Below the pieces are notes generated by a model, which did not search any database, was not told the origin of the DNA, and saw only the letters and a program-made list of their open reading frames with translations. Positions 15,171-16,846 of a stretch of 16,846 bases of DNA are shown in pieces. The translations under genes were made by a program, and so were the position numbers. The DNA is from an uncultured Sulfuricurvum sp. (GTDB taxonomy: Bacteria > Campylobacterota > Campylobacteria > Campylobacterales > Sulfurimonadaceae), in the NCBI RefSeq assembly GCF_937936435.1, contig NZ_CALDDG010000142.1:1-16846 (forward strand), written 5' to 3'. How positions within the stretch are numbered: position 1 is the stretch's first letter; each line of letters begins with the position of its first letter.

Positions 15171-15652
15171 GTTCCTTTTGCGATCTTTTTCAAACCTCGC
15201 CTCAGATGAAAATTCTGGTGGCGACCTCTCACGCTGATATCCTTATTGAAGAAATCTGCACCCATTTAGAACCGTTTAACGCGACGGTCGATCTTTCCCG
15301 CTATCCGGGAGAACATGCCGAGCACGCTTCTGCGGTTATCGGCAAGGTTGATACGATCAAAGATTTTAATTCTCCGATACGTTCGGCTACACGTGATTAT
15401 GAAACGATTATTCTCCAAGATGTTTTGCATCTGCATACCTTCCCGCTAAAACTCTTACAACTTGTCTATCGCTCTTTGGAAAACTCTGCGGAGGTTATTA
15501 TTATCCAATCAAACGGGGCGATAGAGACATCGGAGATTGAGGCTTTGTTGGAAAAAGCGGAGTTTCGAGCGGCGAATACGATCAGCGATTTGATAGAAGG
15601 ATACGATGTGATCGTGGCGAAAAAGATGCATATGTGGGGGAATGGGCTTTAA
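15167..15652 (+). CDS. Uncharacterised protein resembling a degenerate class I methyltransferase
   Basis: A 161-residue soluble protein. Its second half reads like the later part of a Rossmann methyltransferase: ETIILQDVLHLHTFPLKLLQ at about 79-98 (compare the strand-4 motif and following helix), VYRSLENSAEVIIIQS at about 100-115 (the 'L-x-P-G-G-x-hhh' region without its glycines), and a C-terminal hairpin EGYDVIVAKKM. The N-terminal half (MKILVATSHADILIEEICTH) lacks the E/D-x-G-x-G-x-G SAM loop, so it may be non-catalytic or unrelated. An internal ATG at 15206 (residue 14) is an alternative start. It is the third gene of the luxS unit, overlapping the second by ATGA. It ends 4 nt from a convergent gene. 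Confidence 0.72.
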   Translation: MSSFCDLFQTSPQMKILVATSHADILIEEICTHLEPFNATVDLSRYPGEHAEHASAVIGKVDTIKDFNSPIRSATRDYETIILQDVLHLHTFPLKLLQLVYRSLENSAEVIIIQSNGAIETSEIEALLEKAEFRAANTISDLIEGYDVIVAKKMHMWGNGL

Positions 15653-15656
15653 GTAT

Positions 15657-15857
15657 TCATCTCTTCGACACCGTATGCTGCATTATCTTTCTCATCCCGA
15701 TGAACATTAAAATCAATCCAGTGAGAGAGGTAGCCGTAAAAAGATATTCTCCATACATTATTTTTTCTGCAAACATTGCCGAAGCGATCATGCTGAGTAT
15801 CAGGAGCAGTGCCCCTGCTGAAACGGTGATGATCCCTTGTTTTTCTTTTTTATCCAT
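15657..15857 (-). CDS. Small two-TM membrane protein, hypothetical
   Basis: A 66-residue protein with a charged N-terminus (MDKKEKQG), two hydrophobic helices at about 9-30 and 38-55, and a basic C-terminus (RKIMQHTVSKR). By the positive-inside rule both ends should be cytoplasmic. The family is not recognised. On the minus strand a perfect TATAAT lies at 15891-15886, about 30 nt upstream of the ATG; the ribosome binding site is weak (AAAG). It converges on the luxS-linked operon with only 4 nt between the stop codons, and no terminator hairpin is evident there. The amphipathic pattern and the promoter support it over the plus-strand frame in the same place. Confidence 0.62.
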   Translation of the reverse strand: MDKKEKQGIITVSAGALLLILSMIASAMFAEKIMYGEYLFTATSLTGLILMFIGMRKIMQHTVSKR

Positions 15858-15885
15858 ATCTTTGCTTTGTTAAAACGTGATTGCT

Positions 15886-15891
15886 ATTATA
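15886..15891 (-). promoter_or_regulatory. -10 box for the minus-strand small membrane protein
   Basis: A perfect TATAAT read on the minus strand, predicting a transcript start at about 15879 and a leader of about 22 nt before the ATG at 15857. No -35 box is clear. Confidence 0.5.
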
Positions 15892-15948
15892 GTTTGTGAA
15901 GGTAAAGAGATATCGTTTTTAAGAAGAATTGAGGCGGAGAAACAGATA

Positions 15949-15970
15949 AGTACGACAATTTTGTCTTACT
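15949..15970. other. 22-bp near-perfect dyad, operator-like
   Basis: AGTACGACAA at 15949-15958 and TTGTCTTACT at 15961-15970 are inverted repeats with one mismatch in ten, around a central TT. The site lies in the 206-nt divergent region between the minus-strand membrane protein and the 53-residue plus-strand gene, upstream of both. A hairpin with a 2-nt loop is sterically poor, so a binding site for a dimeric regulator is likelier than an RNA structure. Confidence 0.45.
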
Positions 15971-16063
15971 ATTTATGATTCTTGCCGAGTTGATGCAAAG
16001 AGAGGATGAAAACACGGGAATAATTGATGTATTCATAGGGATATCTTATACAAAGGATAAGCC

Positions 16064-16225
16064 ATGTATGAATACGATGTAGTAGAAATGAACGATTCCA
16101 ATTTCAACCATCTGGTCCATCATTTCGATGAAGAGGTCTGTGAAATAATCGAATATGCGCAGGAACTCGGTGCGCTCGGATTTCATGCCGAATATGATGG
16201 CGATATCTATTGGGACGAGCGCTAA
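16064..16225 (+). CDS. Small acidic protein (53 aa), hypothetical
   Basis: A short open frame encoding 53 residues, strongly acidic (15 Asp/Glu against one Arg) with three closely spaced histidines (HLVHHFDEEVCEII at about 16-29) and a C-terminal GFHAEYDGDIYWDER. AAAGGA at 16052-16057 lies 6 nt before the ATG, a better site than several larger genes here have. The likely core is one helix (about 14-37) followed by a short beta hairpin. I do not recognise the family. It is followed by a hairpin at 16234-16260. The His/Cys/acid make-up could bind a metal, but that is speculation. Confidence 0.6.
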   Translation: MYEYDVVEMNDSNFNHLVHHFDEEVCEIIEYAQELGALGFHAEYDGDIYWDER

Positions 16226-16233
16226 AATGCAAA

Positions 16234-16260
16234 GATGCTGCTTTACTACAAGCAAGCATC
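16234..16260 (+). terminator. Hairpin after the 53-aa gene, possible weak terminator
   Basis: GATGCTGCTT at 16234-16243 pairs with AAGC (16250-16253) and AGCATC (16255-16260), ten base pairs with a single bulged A and a 6-nt loop. It begins 9 nt after the stop codon. The following sequence is ATTATAATTT rather than a clean T-run, so termination would be weak. Confidence 0.5.
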
Positions 16261-16262
16261 AT

Positions 16263-16310
16263 TATAATTTGGGTAGGTAAAAAGATATAATTTTGCCAAA
16301 TGAAAAAAGG
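16263..16310 (+). promoter_or_regulatory. Candidate promoters and RBS for the mnmD gene
   Basis: Two perfect TATAAT hexamers lie at 16263-16268 and 16286-16291, with AAAAAAGG at 16303-16310 spaced 7 nt from the ATG at 16318. An in-frame ATG at 16300 would sit at the transcript start of the second promoter with no ribosome binding site, so 16318 is preferred. Confidence 0.5.
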
Positions 16311-16317
16311 TTCGGTA

Positions 16318-16846
16318 ATGGCAAAAGAGTGGGTACAAAGCGAGGATGGAAGCTATACGGCGTACAGCAGCGAATACGATGAACATTACCACTCGACCAA
16401 AGACGGAGCGCTGAACGAATCGCTCAAAAAACATATCGAACCCGCCTTTACACTTCATGGTGAAAAAGATCATCTCCGACTCATCGATATCTGCTTCGGT
16501 TTGGGATTTAATACCCTTCTCAGCCTCTATTGGCGCGATACCTATTACCCCGATACGACGCTTGAAATCTACTCCCCCGAACTTGACGGCGATCTGATCG
16601 CTTCTCTCGTCGATTTTCCCTATCCCGATATCTTTGAGCCGTATAAAAACATCATCACCGATATAGCGACGCTCGGCGGATATGAGGACGAGCGAACCGT
16701 GATCTACGTAGATATCATGGATGCAAGGGCTGCGATGCGTGAGTTGGAAGGGGAGTGGGACATCTGCTATCAGGATGCGTTCAGCCCCTCGGTCAACCCT
16801 GTCCTCTGGACACGGGAATATTTTGCCGATATCGCACGCCTCATGG
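16318..16846 (+). CDS. MnmD/MnmC-like tRNA wobble-uridine methyltransferase (N-terminal part, 3' end outside window)
   Basis: The frame runs off the window after 176 codons. It belongs to the SAM-dependent enzyme family (Methyltransf_30, the methyltransferase half of MnmC) that completes 5-methylaminomethyl-2-thiouridine at position 34 of tRNAs. Visible signs are the N-terminal block SEDGSYTAYSSEYDEHYHST with KDGALNES, the SAM loop LIDICFGLGFNT at about 55-66, E89 in SPELDG as the likely ribose-binding acid, and the diagnostic YQDAFSPSVNPVLWTREYF at about 151-169, with D153-A-F-S-P. Whether an oxidase domain (MnmC-C) follows cannot be seen; many Campylobacterota have the methyltransferase alone (recalled, not shown here). 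Confidence 0.9.
   Translation, partial: MAKEWVQSEDGSYTAYSSEYDEHYHSTKDGALNESLKKHIEPAFTLHGEKDHLRLIDICFGLGFNTLLSLYWRDTYYPDTTLEIYSPELDGDLIASLVDFPYPDIFEPYKNIITDIATLGGYEDERTVIYVDIMDARAAMRELEGEWDICYQDAFSPSVNPVLWTREYFADIARLM

Noticed and set aside
15634..15873. Plus-strand frame opposite the small membrane protein
   Set aside because: No ribosome binding site; its hydrophobic pattern mirrors the minus-strand TM helices, and the minus strand has a TATAAT and a typical charged N-terminus.
15975..16082. 35-codon open frame ahead of the 53-aa gene
   Set aside because: No ribosome binding site, and it overlaps the ribosome binding site and start of the better-supported gene at 16064.
16046..16255. Minus-strand 69-codon frame opposite the 53-aa gene
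   Set aside because: Starts inside the hairpin with a non-ATG codon and no ribosome binding site; the plus-strand frame has better signals.
1..16846. CRISPR arrays, insertion sequences, toxin-antitoxin or defence genes
   Set aside because: No regularly spaced repeats, transposase, integrase or defence-type domains seen on either strand.

Overview
The window looks like chromosomal DNA of a free-living, chemolithotrophic member of the Campylobacterota (a Sulfuricurvum- or Sulfurimonas-like bacterium). This is an inference from gene content and protein style: a four-subunit pyruvate:ferredoxin oxidoreductase in the order gamma-delta-alpha-beta, luxS, a lipid A phosphoethanolamine transferase beside a PAP2 phosphatase, a heavy-metal RND pump followed by a DUF3240 gene, moderate G+C content, and AT-rich -10 boxes without clear -35 boxes. 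No tRNA, rRNA, CRISPR array, IS element or phage gene was seen. Coding density is high and almost all genes are on the + strand.

Layout. (1) 1-5646: a metal/cation efflux and signalling cluster with start/stop overlaps throughout. It holds the C-terminus of an RND adaptor, a CzcA/CusA-type RND pump, a DUF3240 protein, an OmpR-type response regulator and a sensor kinase with an unusual ATP-binding domain. (2) 5699-7979: an envelope pair, an EptA-type phosphoethanolamine transferase overlapping a PAP2 phosphatase, probably acting together on lipid A phosphates. (3) 7997-10149: an orphan peptide-type ABC substrate-binding protein overlapping a HAD phosphatase (TTG start inside the upstream stop). 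(4) 10267-13440: the porCDAB operon for pyruvate:ferredoxin oxidoreductase, ending in a strong hairpin terminator that begins inside the last codons. (5) 13555-14266: a small unknown gene and a DUF4332 helix-hairpin-helix protein. (6) 14362-15652: luxS, translationally coupled to two uncharacterised genes, one NifX-like and one resembling a methyltransferase without its SAM-binding loop. (7) 15657-15857, minus strand: a two-TM small membrane protein convergent with the luxS operon. (8) 16064-16225: a 53-residue very acidic protein with a good ribosome binding site. (9) 16318-end: the N-terminal part of an MnmD/MnmC-type tRNA wobble-uridine methyltransferase.

How the parts work together. The first cluster would sense and export metal ions across both membranes; its outer-membrane component should lie upstream of the window. 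The eptA-PAP2 pair would change lipid A surface charge. The por operon links pyruvate and acetyl-CoA with ferredoxin, in either catabolism or reductive TCA-cycle carbon fixation. LuxS recycles S-ribosylhomocysteine from SAM-dependent methylation. The luxS-linked unknown genes are the best candidates for something undescribed, but nothing here amounts to a clear new defence or mobile system.
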